Notes: generated by a model from the letters alone, not told the origin. Numbered from the stretch's first letter, positions 14,705-23,234 are shown. The stretch is 27,332 nt of DNA from Streptomyces sp. NRRL F-5122 (GCF_001507435.1 NZ_LMWH01000283.1:1-27332); one strand, 5' to 3'. A program made the numbers and translations.

Positions 14705-15330
14705 ATGCGACAGGGACTGCGGATCGTGCGCGTCGACCAGGACGACGAGCCCCGTGTGGCCGCTCTACACCGCCGGTGCTCCGCCACCGCCCGGTGGCAG
14801 CGTTACCACCGGGCCATGGGCGACCCCGACACCTACCCGGGGGGCCGCTGCTGTCCCGACCCCACTCGGTGCACCTGGCGGTGCAGGACTCGGGAGAGCG
14901 GCTCGTCGCGATAGGGCATCTGCTGTCGGACGACGGTGACGCCGAGGCAGCGCTGCTGGTGGAGGACACCTGGCAGAACAGGGGGCTGGGCACCCGGCTC
15001 CTGGAAGAACTCGGCCGGTTCGCCGTCGTGTTGGGCGTACCTGAGGTCTACGGCGTTATCCACCCCGGCGACGCCCGCATGGCGGCTGTGCTGCACCGCA
15101 CCGGCGTTCCGCTGCGCACGGTCCTGGAGACGGGCAGTGCGACGACGGTCCGGGCGCGGACGCAGGACATTGGTCCCGCCCTCGCCTGCTCGCCAACGCG
15201 ACGTGGGTGGCGGCAACGCGGCACTGGAAAGCACCGTGTGTCGGGGGCGTCGGCACGCCCGTGGACCCCTGGAGCTGGAGTTCAGCGGGTTCTCCGGCGC
15301 TCCTCCGAGGGTGCGTCGCCTACTTGCTGA
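14705..15330 (+). pseudogene. frameshifted GNAT N-acetyltransferase
   Basis: The gene starts at ATG 14705 after GGGAGAGGG. The first reading frame gives the N-terminal 45-50 residues of an acetyltransferase (MRQGLRIVRVDQDDEPRVAA) and then becomes nonsense. One frame back, from about 14845 onward, the rest of the domain is readable: HLAVQDSGERLVAIGHL, then the acetyl-CoA loop region QNRGLGTRLLEELG, then GVIHPGDARM. The switch falls at a run of six G (14839-14844), where loss of one base explains it. The natural stop is uncertain: the second frame stays open to 15330 but loses GNAT character after about 15170. It is a pseudogene or a sequencing error. Acetyl acceptor unknown. Confidence 0.75.
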
Positions 15331-15372
15331 ACCCGCACAGTGCAATGCATGTGACAACATTGAATGAGATAG

Positions 15373-16452
<1,080 letters not shown>

Positions 16453-16491
16453 TCGCGCGGGCCGGCACGGATGGGAACCGGTGACGGACTC

Positions 16492-17310
16492 ATGACGACA
16501 CTGCATGTCACCCTGCTCGGCGGGCTCCGCGAGATAGCCGCCGTACCACTGCCCGCGGCGGAAGCCGCGCACGGCACGCGGTCGCTGCGCCGCTTCGTCC
16601 TGGAACTGCACGTGCCGCACGAACGGCAGTCGGCACTGGATGCCGAACTGCGGGCTGCCGCCGCGCCGGACGGGACGTACCTGCAAGGCACCGACGCGAT
16701 GTGGCGCGTGGTGGAGGGCTGGACCGTCGTGGCTCACGGTCTGCGGGCCGGGATCAACCGGTATCGGGTGGAGATCGAGGAGGTGGAGGACGCCTTGCCG
16801 GCCGACGCCCGCGCTGTGGGCGAGGTCGCGTCAGCGGAGGCGGGCAAGCTGCCCGTCGGTGAGAGCGCCGACGTCATGCAGCTCAAGCTGGCCGTCCTGG
16901 TACTGCCTGTCTCGGACGTCGACCGGGCGAAGTCGTTCTACGAAGCCGTCGGGTTCCGACTGGATGCCGACCATGTCATCGACGCCTCCTATCGCGTGGT
17001 GCACATGACGCCCCCGGGATCGGCGTGCTCGATCCTGTTCGGGTCCGGAGTCACCACGGCCGCCTCAGGCTCGGTGCGGGGCCTGCACCTCGTCGTCTCC
17101 GACATCGAGCAGGCCTGCCGGGAACTCGCAGCGAGGGGCGTGGTGACCGGCGGAATCTTCCATGACACGAGCGGTGTGTTCCACCGCAGCACCGATGAGA
17201 AGCGGGTCGAGGGACCCGACCCGCAGTGTCGTGACTATCACTCCTACGCCGAGTTCAGCGACCCGGACGGCAACGAATGGGTGCTTCAGGAGGTGCCGGC
17301 GCGGGCCTGA
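16492..17310 (+). CDS. VOC/glyoxalase-fold protein with an unknown N-terminal domain
   Basis: A 272-residue protein in two parts. Residues about 131-270 form a vicinal-oxygen-chelate (glyoxalase/dioxygenase) domain: LAVLVLPVSDVDRAKSFYE opens it, RGLHLVVSDIEQAC starts the second half, and FSDPDGNEWVLQEV closes it. Residues 1-120 are a separate segment with alternating hydrophobic strands (LHVTLLGGLREIAAVPL, VEGWTVVAHGLRAGINRYRVEI) that I cannot assign. The join near 100-130 is a low-complexity linker. An alternative ATG at 16471 adds seven residues. It follows ilvC by 39 bases and is probably co-transcribed. It converges with the small gene ending at 17327. Confidence 0.8.
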   Translation: MTTLHVTLLGGLREIAAVPLPAAEAAHGTRSLRRFVLELHVPHERQSALDAELRAAAAPDGTYLQGTDAMWRVVEGWTVVAHGLRAGINRYRVEIEEVEDALPADARAVGEVASAEAGKLPVGESADVMQLKLAVLVLPVSDVDRAKSFYEAVGFRLDADHVIDASYRVVHMTPPGSACSILFGSGVTTAASGSVRGLHLVVSDIEQACRELAARGVVTGGIFHDTSGVFHRSTDEKRVEGPDPQCRDYHSYAEFSDPDGNEWVLQEVPARA

Positions 17311-17326
17311 GAGGCTCGTGCAGTGT

Positions 17327-17563
17327 TCAACCGCGAGGGAGGGCGTCCTCGGGGGATCCGGAGCGACGCTCACCTCCGTCGTGTGTCGTCGCGGTGCCGC
17401 GCAGGGTCTGGAGGGACTCGGTGATCGACGCGATACGTGTGTTCACGACGTGCACGGCCTCACGGAGCTGGCGCAGCCGCCCTTCGAGCGCGGTCGCCTC
17501 AGCAGTGAGCGACGCTGCGACGGCGGCGGGGTCCGCCTGAAGATCAACGCCTTGGGACATCAT
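17327..17563 (-). CDS. small coiled-coil protein of unknown function
   Basis: A 78-residue protein. Residues about 12-55 form one heptad-patterned amphipathic helix (AAVAASLTAEATALEGRLRQ and the following HVVNTRIASITESLQTL), which predicts a coiled coil; the tail is polar and basic. I recognise no family. The start at 17563 is chosen over longer frames because GAGGAGG lies six bases upstream and a perfect ECF41-type promoter (17606-17632) ends 42 bases before it. An immediate second ATG at 17560 is also possible. The coiled coil suggests binding to another protein, perhaps oligomerisation, which is inference. Confidence 0.65.
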   Translation of the reverse strand: MMSQGVDLQADPAAVAASLTAEATALEGRLRQLREAVHVVNTRIASITESLQTLRGTATTHDGGERRSGSPEDALPRG

Positions 17564-17605
17564 CCCGGTCCTCCTCGGATCGTCTCGGACACCAGTCCCC
17601 GTACT

Positions 17606-17632
17606 GACCGGACAGGGGGCGCGCTTGTGACA
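17606..17632 (-). promoter_or_regulatory. ECF41-type promoter (small coiled-coil gene)
   Basis: On the minus strand TGTCACA (17632-17626), 16 bases, GGTC (17609-17606), 42 bases before the start at 17563. An exact motif copy ahead of a short frame supports that frame as a real gene. Confidence 0.8.
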
Positions 17633-17670
17633 GCCGGAGGCGTCGTCCCCACAGTGCGGCGGGAGGCGAG

Positions 17671-17694
17671 CCGTGGCCCGGGGCGGGGCCGCGG
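17671..17694 (-). terminator. terminator-like hairpin after the gene at 17711
   Basis: A 9-bp stem with one G-T pair (17671-17679 with 17686-17694) and a 6-base loop lies 17 bases after the stop of the small gene at 17711. No U-tract follows, as is common in Streptomyces terminators. Confidence 0.4.
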
Positions 17695-17710
17695 GTGACA
17701 CGTCCTGGGT

Positions 17711-17968
17711 TCAGCAGGCTTCCAGGACGAAGTCGCCCAGGATGTGCTGTCGGATACGCTGGACCTCGGCACGATCGGGCTGCACGGGCACTTGGCCGCG
17801 GGCGTCCCGCTGGGAGGCGCTGCTGGCCCGGCGCACCGCCGCGCGCACAGCTTCGGCGCTGTCCGGCGCCTCGCCGACGACGTAGTACAGCCAGACGATC
17901 CGGGAGCCGTCCGTCCGGCACGGCAGGCCGACCAACCAGGTGCGGGAGTCTCTGGGTGTGCTGAGCAT
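17711..17968 (-). CDS. small protein of unknown function (85 aa)
   Basis: An 85-residue protein with a strand-rich first half (TWLVGLPCRTDGSRIVWLYYVVG) and a helical, charged second half with many Ala and Arg, ending in a lone Cys. I do not recognise a family. There is no signal peptide or membrane segment. The ATG at 17968 has GGAG about ten bases upstream, and an ECF41-type promoter variant (18051-18078) lies 82 bases before it. It is divergent from the PP2C phosphatase gene at 18210, whose promoter carries the same -35, so the two may be co-induced. Confidence 0.6.
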   Translation of the reverse strand: MLSTPRDSRTWLVGLPCRTDGSRIVWLYYVVGEAPDSAEAVRAAVRRASSASQRDARGQVPVQPDRAEVQRIRQHILGDFVLEAC

Positions 17969-18050
17969 CAGGTCTCATCTCCGTTCTCTGCCAGCGGCGA
18001 TGGCGGCAAAGCGGGTGGGGCTCCGCGAGGAGTTCCGCCCTTTCTTCATT

Positions 18051-18078
18051 GACCCGGACAGCGCCCCGGTTCGTGACA
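18051..18078 (-). promoter_or_regulatory. ECF41-type promoter variant (85-aa protein)
   Basis: On the minus strand TGTCACG (18078-18072), 17 bases, GGTC (18054-18051). The last -35 base and the spacer length differ from the majority, so this is a weaker call. Confidence 0.55.
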
Positions 18079-18144
18079 GCGAACCGGCCTGTTGCAGCTG
18101 TCGCCCCTCAACTGCTGTGTCATGGCTCGCGATGTGGATCTTGG

Positions 18145-18171
18145 TGTCACAGATGCGTGTGCGGTCCTGTC
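18145..18171 (+). promoter_or_regulatory. ECF41-type promoter variant (PP2C phosphatase)
   Basis: TGTCACA (18145-18151), 16 bases, TGTC (18168-18171). The -35 is perfect; the -10 has T for the first G. It ends 38 bases before the GTG at 18210 and supports that start. Confidence 0.6.
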
Positions 18172-18209
18172 TCATGAGCGAATAGATCGGGCCAGGCAGG
18201 AGAAAAAGC

Positions 18210-19520
18210 GTGCGCGTTCCGCGAGCCGCCGACACTCGTGCGTGGAGCCGCCATCGCCTCTCGCCGCACGAAAGACCACACATGAGCATCCCCATCCCGC
18301 GGCCGGACGTTCCGGCCGTCGATCGCTGTGGAGGACATCGGGCTCGCGAGGCCCGTCCCCGTGGGGACTTCTCCTTCTGCCGCGACCTTCGAGTGCTTCT
18401 GCTGTCCCAGGACGAACAGGACGCGGTCCACGTCCGGCGGCTGCTTCCGGACCGGCTGGCCGATGCGCTGGTCTGGCACACGAGCGTCGAAGAAGGATGC
18501 CGCACGTCCGGCACCCACGTCCCGCTGTGCGTTCTGGTGGGCAGCACACCAGCCGGACGGACCTTGGCCGACGTCGTCACCCGCGTACGTCGCCACGCCC
18601 CCGACGCGGCCGTGCTCGTTCTTGAGGGCACGTTTGCGTCCCACGGGTTTCGCTCTGTCGCCGGCTCGGTGCAGGGCCGGGCCGATCACCGCCGCAGCGC
18701 TCCCGACGAGTTCTGCCGGAAGATCTGGGTGGCGCTGCAACGTGCCGTCGCAGGGCGCACAGTGGCGGGCGAGGAGATCGCGCGGGACAACGCCCTGCTG
18801 GAACGGGGCCTGTTGCCCGACCTGACGCTGCAGGCAGACGGCTTCACAACCGCCTTCCATTACGCGCCGGGTCGCGCACACACTCTGCTGGGCGGTGACT
18901 TCTGCGATGTGGTGCGCGGCGACGACGGCAGCGCCCACGTGGTCATGGGCGATGTGTCCGGGCACGGTGCCGCCGCGGCCGCCCTCGGTGTCCACCTGCG
19001 CCTGGCATGGCGCACGGCCGTGCTGTGCGGGCAGAGCCAGCTGGAACAACTCCATCTGCTCGAACGCATCCTGACCGAGGAACGAGCGGAGGAGGAGACC
19101 TACGCGACCGTGGTGTCCCTCGTCCTGTCGCCCCACCAACGCACCCTGCGGACGGTCACCGCCGGCCACCCGGGCTTTCTGCACCGGCACAGGGGAGAGG
19201 TCCGTTGGGTGGAGCCGCCGCCAGGTCTCCCGCTGGGACTCTTCCCCGGGCAAGGGGACTGGCGCGAGAGCGAGGTGGCGATGCCGGACGGGGACGGCAT
19301 CGTGCTGTTCACCGACGGACTCTACGAAGGTCGTACGGCCCGCGGACGGCTCGGAGAGGAGGGCTTGCTGAGGCTGGCCGGTCGGCTCGCGCATCTGGAG
19401 GCGCAAACGTTCGTCGACGCCTTGGTAGGCGGCGTATCGCTGCTGGCCGCCCCGTTCGGTGGGCTACGGGACGATGTGGCGGTGCTTCATCTGTCCTGCG
19501 ACGGAGGGGGCGGGGCCTGA
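18210..19520 (+). CDS. PP2C/SpoIIE-type Ser/Thr phosphatase with a degenerate receiver domain
   Basis: The 436-residue protein ends in a SpoIIE-like PP2C domain (about 205-430) with the metal-binding motifs intact: GGDFCDV (228-234), MGDVSGHG (246-253), FTDGLYEGR (367-375) and DDVAVL (421-426). Such phosphatases usually act on anti-sigma-factor antagonists. Residues about 58-150 (LRVLLLSQDEQDAVHVRRLL) have the receiver fold, but the position of the phospho-accepting Asp reads LCVLVGSTP, so it is probably a pseudo-receiver. A helical linker (165-200) joins the two. GTG at 18210 is preferred: AGGAG lies seven bases upstream, while the ATG at 18282 has no clear ribosome site. The target is unknown. 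Confidence 0.85.
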   Translation: MRVPRAADTRAWSRHRLSPHERPHMSIPIPRPDVPAVDRCGGHRAREARPRGDFSFCRDLRVLLLSQDEQDAVHVRRLLPDRLADALVWHTSVEEGCRTSGTHVPLCVLVGSTPAGRTLADVVTRVRRHAPDAAVLVLEGTFASHGFRSVAGSVQGRADHRRSAPDEFCRKIWVALQRAVAGRTVAGEEIARDNALLERGLLPDLTLQADGFTTAFHYAPGRAHTLLGGDFCDVVRGDDGSAHVVMGDVSGHGAAAAALGVHLRLAWRTAVLCGQSQLEQLHLLERILTEERAEEETYATVVSLVLSPHQRTLRTVTAGHPGFLHRHRGEVRWVEPPPGLPLGLFPGQGDWRESEVAMPDGDGIVLFTDGLYEGRTARGRLGEEGLLRLAGRLAHLEAQTFVDALVGGVSLLAAPFGGLRDDVAVLHLSCDGGGGA

Positions 19521-19561
19521 TGTGCTGCCGACTCGCAGGACCGGCTCGGCCTGCGGATGAA

Positions 19562-19594
19562 GCCGGTTCCCACCAGGTAGGGGGCGGGGACCGG
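19562..19594. terminator. terminator-like hairpin between phosphatase and MFS genes
   Basis: CCGGTTCCC (19563-19571) can pair with GGGGACCGG further on (19586-19594) with one G-T pair, between two convergent genes. There is no U-tract. The rest of this 96-base gap shows nothing else. Confidence 0.35.
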
Positions 19595-19616
19595 CCGGGG
19601 GATCTCGGCTCTCGAC

Positions 19617-21149
19617 CTAGTCGAGGGCCCGGTGATGGGCGAAACGCGACACCAGCGGCGGCTCCATCAGCCAGCCGTGAGCCCGGCCGTGCCGTGCGTC
19701 AGAGGTGTCGGCGGTCTCGCGCAGCAGGGCGAAGGCCATCACCGCGCCGATGGCCAGCAGGCCCGCGCACAGGGGCATGGCCCGGTTGAACGCCGTGTCG
19801 AAGGAGTCGGGGGAGCGGTAGGCGTCCGGGCTCATGCCGACCAGCAGGGGCAGTGCGGCCACGGAGATCAGCCCGGCCGCGCGCGCGGCCGCGTTGTTGA
19901 TTCCGCTGGCCAGGCCCGCGTCGGCGGCCTCGACGGAGGCCAGTAGCGTCACGCTCAGCGGAGCGACCATGATGACCATGCCCGTCCCCATCACGAGCAG
20001 GGCGGGCAGAACGTCGGCGAAGTAGGAGGCGTGCGTGCCCACCCGCGCCGTCATCACCATGCCCGCCCCGCACACCACAGGGCCGACGGTGAGCGGGATG
20101 CGCGGTCCCAGGCGCTGGGCGAGCGTCCCGGAGCGGGCGGAGAACAGCAGCATCAGCACCGTGCTCGGCAACATGGCGGCGCCCGCAGCCAGTGCCGAGT
20201 AGCCGGCGACGATCTGCAGTTGCAGGGCGGTCAGGAAGAAGAACCCGCCCAGCCCGGCGTAGACGCACAGGGTGATCAGATTGATGGCCGTGAATGGCCG
20301 TGACGAGAAGATCGACAGAGGCATCATCGGGTCGCTGCTGCGCCGCTCCACCAGCAGGAATGCGGCCCCGGCCGTGAGACTGCCCGCGGCCGCTGCAAGG
20401 GCGACGGGCCCGCCGGAACGGGCTTCGGTCAGCGCGTAGGTGGCCAGAGCGAGCGTCAGCGCGCCCAGCGCCGCACCGGCGAGGTCGAAGCCCCGCCGGG
20501 ACGGGGTGTGGGTACCGGCCGGGACGGTGCGCTGCTGAGGCCTGCCGACGGACTCCGGGACGTGGCGCATTGCCAGGGGCACGCACAGCAGCGCCGGGGG
20601 GATCGTCAGCAGAAAGGTCCAGCGCCACCCGGGGCCGTCGACGAGCCATCCGCCGAGAAACGGGCCGAGTGCCGCCCCGATGCCGCCGAACCCGGACCAC
20701 AGACCGATGGCGCGCGGCCGGTCGTCTGGGTGGAAGGAGGCTTCGATGATCGCCAGTGAGCCGGGGGTGAGCAGTGCTCCGCCGACGCCCTGGAGAGCGC
20801 GGGCGGCGATGAGCGTGGTCGTGTCGGGAGCCAGTCCGCACAGCAGGGACGCCGCAGCGAACCAGATGATGCCCAGGACGAAGATCCGACGTCGGCCGAA
20901 GCGGTCGCCCAGGGATCCGCCCAGCAGGATGAGTCCCGCCAGGGTCAGCATGTAGGCGTTCACGGTCCACTGGAGTGCGGCGAGGTCGGCGTCGAAGTCG
21001 TCGCCGATGTGCGGCAGCGCGACGTTGGTGACGGTCGAGCCGAGCAGTACCACGCTGGAGCCGAGGACGGTGGCCAGAAGGGTCCATCGGCCACGGGCGC
21101 TGGCGATGCGCAGGAAGGCCGGGTCGCTCGGGGCGGGGGAGGGGTGCAT
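19617..21149 (-). CDS. MFS transporter, DHA2 (EmrB/QacA) drug-efflux family
   Basis: A 510-residue integral membrane protein of the 14-helix DHA2 type, which exports drugs or metabolites in exchange for protons. The loop 2-3 motif GDRFGRRR lies near residues 82-89, and antiporter motif C follows in RALQGVGGALLTPGSLAII. Hydrophobic helices recur to the C-terminus (MPLCAGLLAIGAVMAFALL). Length is normal. The ATG at 21149 has AAGGAG six bases upstream. No ECF41-type promoter is visible in the 297 bases before it, and a hairpin separates it from the decarboxylase gene. Substrate unknown; export of a product of the island is possible but unproven. Confidence 0.9.
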   Translation of the reverse strand: MHPSPAPSDPAFLRIASARGRWTLLATVLGSSVVLLGSTVTNVALPHIGDDFDADLAALQWTVNAYMLTLAGLILLGGSLGDRFGRRRIFVLGIIWFAAASLLCGLAPDTTTLIAARALQGVGGALLTPGSLAIIEASFHPDDRPRAIGLWSGFGGIGAALGPFLGGWLVDGPGWRWTFLLTIPPALLCVPLAMRHVPESVGRPQQRTVPAGTHTPSRRGFDLAGAALGALTLALATYALTEARSGGPVALAAAAGSLTAGAAFLLVERRSSDPMMPLSIFSSRPFTAINLITLCVYAGLGGFFFLTALQLQIVAGYSALAAGAAMLPSTVLMLLFSARSGTLAQRLGPRIPLTVGPVVCGAGMVMTARVGTHASYFADVLPALLVMGTGMVIMVAPLSVTLLASVEAADAGLASGINNAAARAAGLISVAALPLLVGMSPDAYRSPDSFDTAFNRAMPLCAGLLAIGAVMAFALLRETADTSDARHGRAHGWLMEPPLVSRFAHHRALD

Positions 21150-21372
21150 GTCGTCTCCTTGGGACAGTGGGCCAGGAGGCGGCCGGTGCGTTCGTGCCGG
21201 GCAGCGGATGCGGCAGGTCGGTCTTCTCGTCTACGCACGGGTGCGCTGTGTGGGCGGTGGCGGGTGGCGCGTCCGTATGCCAGGGGTGCGGTGGTTCACG
21301 GGTGAGCCTTCGCCTGGGACCCGGGGTGTGCGGTTCGCGGTGTGGCGTCGTATGGACGCAGGGTGTCTGAGG

Positions 21373-21415
21373 GTCCGTCTCCCGCTCGGTGTGCCGGGGC
21401 GAGCGGGAGACGGAC
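21373..21415 (-). terminator. hairpin terminator after the CMD gene
   Basis: A perfect 16-bp stem (21373-21388 with 21400-21415) has an 11-base loop and lies 32 bases after the stop of the carboxymuconolactone decarboxylase gene. It has no T run. The remainder of the 21150-21446 gap, upstream of the exporter, shows no recognisable gene or promoter. Confidence 0.6.
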
Positions 21416-21446
21416 GGTGGGCGTCCGGCGGGCCGGAGCGCGCGGG

Positions 21447-21917
21447 TCAGCCGAACATGCCCGGCTGGTAGCCTCCGGCGGGCTGCTGGTTGATGACGTT
21501 GATGCGGTTGTAGGCGTTGATGATCGCGATCAGCGAGATCAGCGCGGCGAGCTGGTCCTCGTCGTAGTGCTTCGCGGCGTTGGCCCAGGCCTCGTCCGAC
21601 ACCCCGCCCGCCGCGTCGGCGATGCGGGTGCCCTGCTCGGTGACCTCCAGCGCCGCGCGCTCGGCGTCGGTGAAGACGGTGGCTTCGCGCCAGGCGGCGA
21701 CTAGGTGCAGCCGCTGCTGGTCCTCACCTGCGGCGACGGCGTCCTTGGTGTGCATGTCGGTGCAGAACCCGCAGCCGTTGATCTGGCTGGCCCGAATCTT
21801 CACCAGCTCCTGGGTGGCGACGGGAAGCGCCGAGTGCACAGCGGCCCCGGCCGAGTTGAGGTGCTTCATGACCTTGCCCGCGAGAGCGTTGCCGAAGTAG
21901 TTGATGCGCGCGTCCAT
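21447..21917 (-). CDS. carboxymuconolactone decarboxylase/AhpD-family protein
   Basis: A 156-residue AhpD-like protein of the carboxymuconolactone decarboxylase superfamily. The redox motif CGFCTDMH is at residues 49-56 (Cys49, Cys52, His56), the arrangement of alkylhydroperoxidase AhpD, so a thiol peroxidase or reductase role is more likely than decarboxylation. CMD proteins are the best-known class of ECF41 target genes. It lies 84 bases downstream of NmrA-like copy 2 in the same direction with no promoter of its own, so it is probably read from 22835-22861. The start is ATG 21917, with AGGA about nine bases upstream. Confidence 0.9.
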   Translation of the reverse strand: MDARINYFGNALAGKVMKHLNSAGAAVHSALPVATQELVKIRASQINGCGFCTDMHTKDAVAAGEDQQRLHLVAAWREATVFTDAERAALEVTEQGTRIADAAGGVSDEAWANAAKHYDEDQLAALISLIAIINAYNRINVINQQPAGGYQPGMFG

Positions 21918-22001
21918 GTAGGGATCCTGAGAGTCGAGTGATGGGGGATGAACTGACGTGAGGTTGCTGTGATTTCGAGGCCGTGAGCTCCGGTCTCGCC
22001 G

Positions 22002-22745
22002 TTACTGCTTGCTGCTCCAGTCGGCGAAGTGCGTCTCGCCGAGCTGTGCGTCGGGGCCGGGCAGCAGGTCGGACTCCTTGAGGGCGGCGCCCCAGTAGAG
22101 GCCCTTCGGGTCCGTCACGACCGTGCGGGGGTCGTTGTGGGCCGCGAGGCCCTTGCGGATGAAGTCCTCCAGGGCGAAGGTGTCGGGGCCGGCGACCTCG
22201 ACGATTCCGTTGACCGGAGTGCCGACCGCCGTGCGGCCGACGGCCGCGGCCACGTCGCCCGAGAAGATGGGCTGGATCTTGATGGGGGCGACGGACACCG
22301 TTTCACCGCTGGTCGCCGAGTCCGCGAGGGTCTTGGCGAACTCGAAGAACTGCGTGGCGTGGACGATCGAGTACGGCACTCCGGAGTCCCGGATCATGTC
22401 CTCCTGGACCTGCTTGGCCTGAAAGTAGCCGGACTGCTGGAGGCGGTCGGTGCCCACGACGGACAGAGCCACGTGGTGTGTGACGCCGGCGGCAGCCTCC
22501 GCAGCGAGCAGGTTGGTGGTGGAGGCGCGGAAGAACTCCATCACCGCGTCGTCGTCGAAAGAGGGGGAGTTGGAGACATCGACGACGACGGAGGCGCCCT
22601 TCAGGACGTCGGCCAGCCCTTCGCCGGTGACCGCGTTGACTCCGGTGTTCGGGGAGGCTGCCACCGCCTCATGGCCGTGTTCGTTGAGCTTGGAGACGAC
22701 CTTGGAACCGATGAGTCCGGTTCCGCCGATCACTACGACCTTCAT
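22002..22745 (-). CDS. NmrA-like NAD(P)-binding protein, copy 2
   Basis: A 247-residue paralogue of the protein at 6236-6982, about three quarters identical by eye and colinear, with the same opening motif VVVIGGTGLIGSKVV and the same HVALSVVGT and SIVHATQFFEF stretches. The 5' leader is also similar (AGTGAAGGGAAAGTCC here against AGTGAAAGGAACGTCCCC in copy 1). ATG at 22745 follows AAGGGAAA. A longer frame runs in-frame to 23162, but that start belongs to a flavoprotein relic and the promoter at 22835-22861 lies inside it, so the short form is preferred. Downstream comes the CMD gene. Confidence 0.88.
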   Translation of the reverse strand: MKVVVIGGTGLIGSKVVSKLNEHGHEAVAASPNTGVNAVTGEGLADVLKGASVVVDVSNSPSFDDDAVMEFFRASTTNLLAAEAAAGVTHHVALSVVGTDRLQQSGYFQAKQVQEDMIRDSGVPYSIVHATQFFEFAKTLADSATSGETVSVAPIKIQPIFSGDVAAAVGRTAVGTPVNGIVEVAGPDTFALEDFIRKGLAAHNDPRTVVTDPKGLYWGAALKESDLLPGPDAQLGETHFADWSSKQ

Positions 22746-22834
22746 GGACTTTCCCTTCACTGATCTCGCACGGTGCCCGGTGGGTCTGCGGCGACCTCGG
22801 CCACGGCACCGGCCGCGATGGCGCGTACTCTCCT

Positions 22835-22861
22835 GACCAGGCGACCCCGGCATCTGTGACA
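22835..22861 (-). promoter_or_regulatory. ECF41-type promoter (NmrA-like gene 2 and CMD)
   Basis: On the minus strand TGTCACA (22861-22855), 16 bases, GGTC (22838-22835), 89 bases before the ATG at 22745. It occupies the same relative place as the promoter at 7030-7056 in the other copy of the module. Confidence 0.82.
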
Positions 22862-22900
22862 GGGCGGCGCACAAAGATTTCGCGCCGCTGTCGATCGCCC

Positions 22901-23162
22901 TCACACGGCGGGTCCGGCATCGTCGGAGGCGTCGCGCCACGGCTCGGTGGTTCCGGTCGGGGCGGGCCACAGGGGTGTGCGGCGCACGCCGGTCGTCGCG
23001 GACCACACCATGGCGTCCGGCAAGGCGGGCGCGGCGCCGGGGCGGTCGGACCGGTGGTGGCAGTCCTGGGACCCGGGCCGCTCCCAAGCATGCTCGGAGG
23101 CCTGACGCACCGCTTCCCACCACGAGGACGGACGTGGTGAGCTGGTGTCCGAGCGAAGACAT
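22901..23162 (-). pseudogene. internally deleted flavoprotein relic (SdhA-like, copy 2)
   Basis: Both ends of an SdhA-like flavoprotein are recognisable but the middle is gone. The start at ATG 23162, with AGGAGG upstream, reads TTSVLVVGSGASGLR, matching TTVLVIGTGGAGLR of the intact gene at 8843. From about 23083, in another frame, the C-terminus appears: CHHRSDRPG matches CHNRSDYPN, and MVWSATTGVRRTPLWPAPTG matches LVWSPTDGITREPISPVPDE, ending at a TGA at 22901. The junction lies near 23083-23093 and removes roughly 500 residues (about 1.5 kb), joining the ends out of frame. An intact ECF41-type promoter remains upstream. No activity is expected. Confidence 0.78.
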
Positions 23163-23207
23163 GGGTCCTCCTATGACAGCGAACGGACAGGATCATTGGT
23201 TGGGAAC

Positions 23208-23234
23208 GACCGGACAGGCCCCCGATTTGTGACA
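23208..23234 (-). promoter_or_regulatory. ECF41-type promoter (flavoprotein relic)
   Basis: On the minus strand TGTCACA (23234-23228), 16 bases, GGTC (23211-23208), 45 bases before the relic's ATG at 23162. An exact copy of the motif survives although the gene does not. Confidence 0.8.

Noticed and set aside
15330..15356. Minus-strand TGTCACA-N16-GGTT before ilvC
   Set aside because: The -10 differs at the last base and the site points away from ilvC into the GNAT region with no minus-strand gene behind it. It might give antisense RNA but this cannot be supported.
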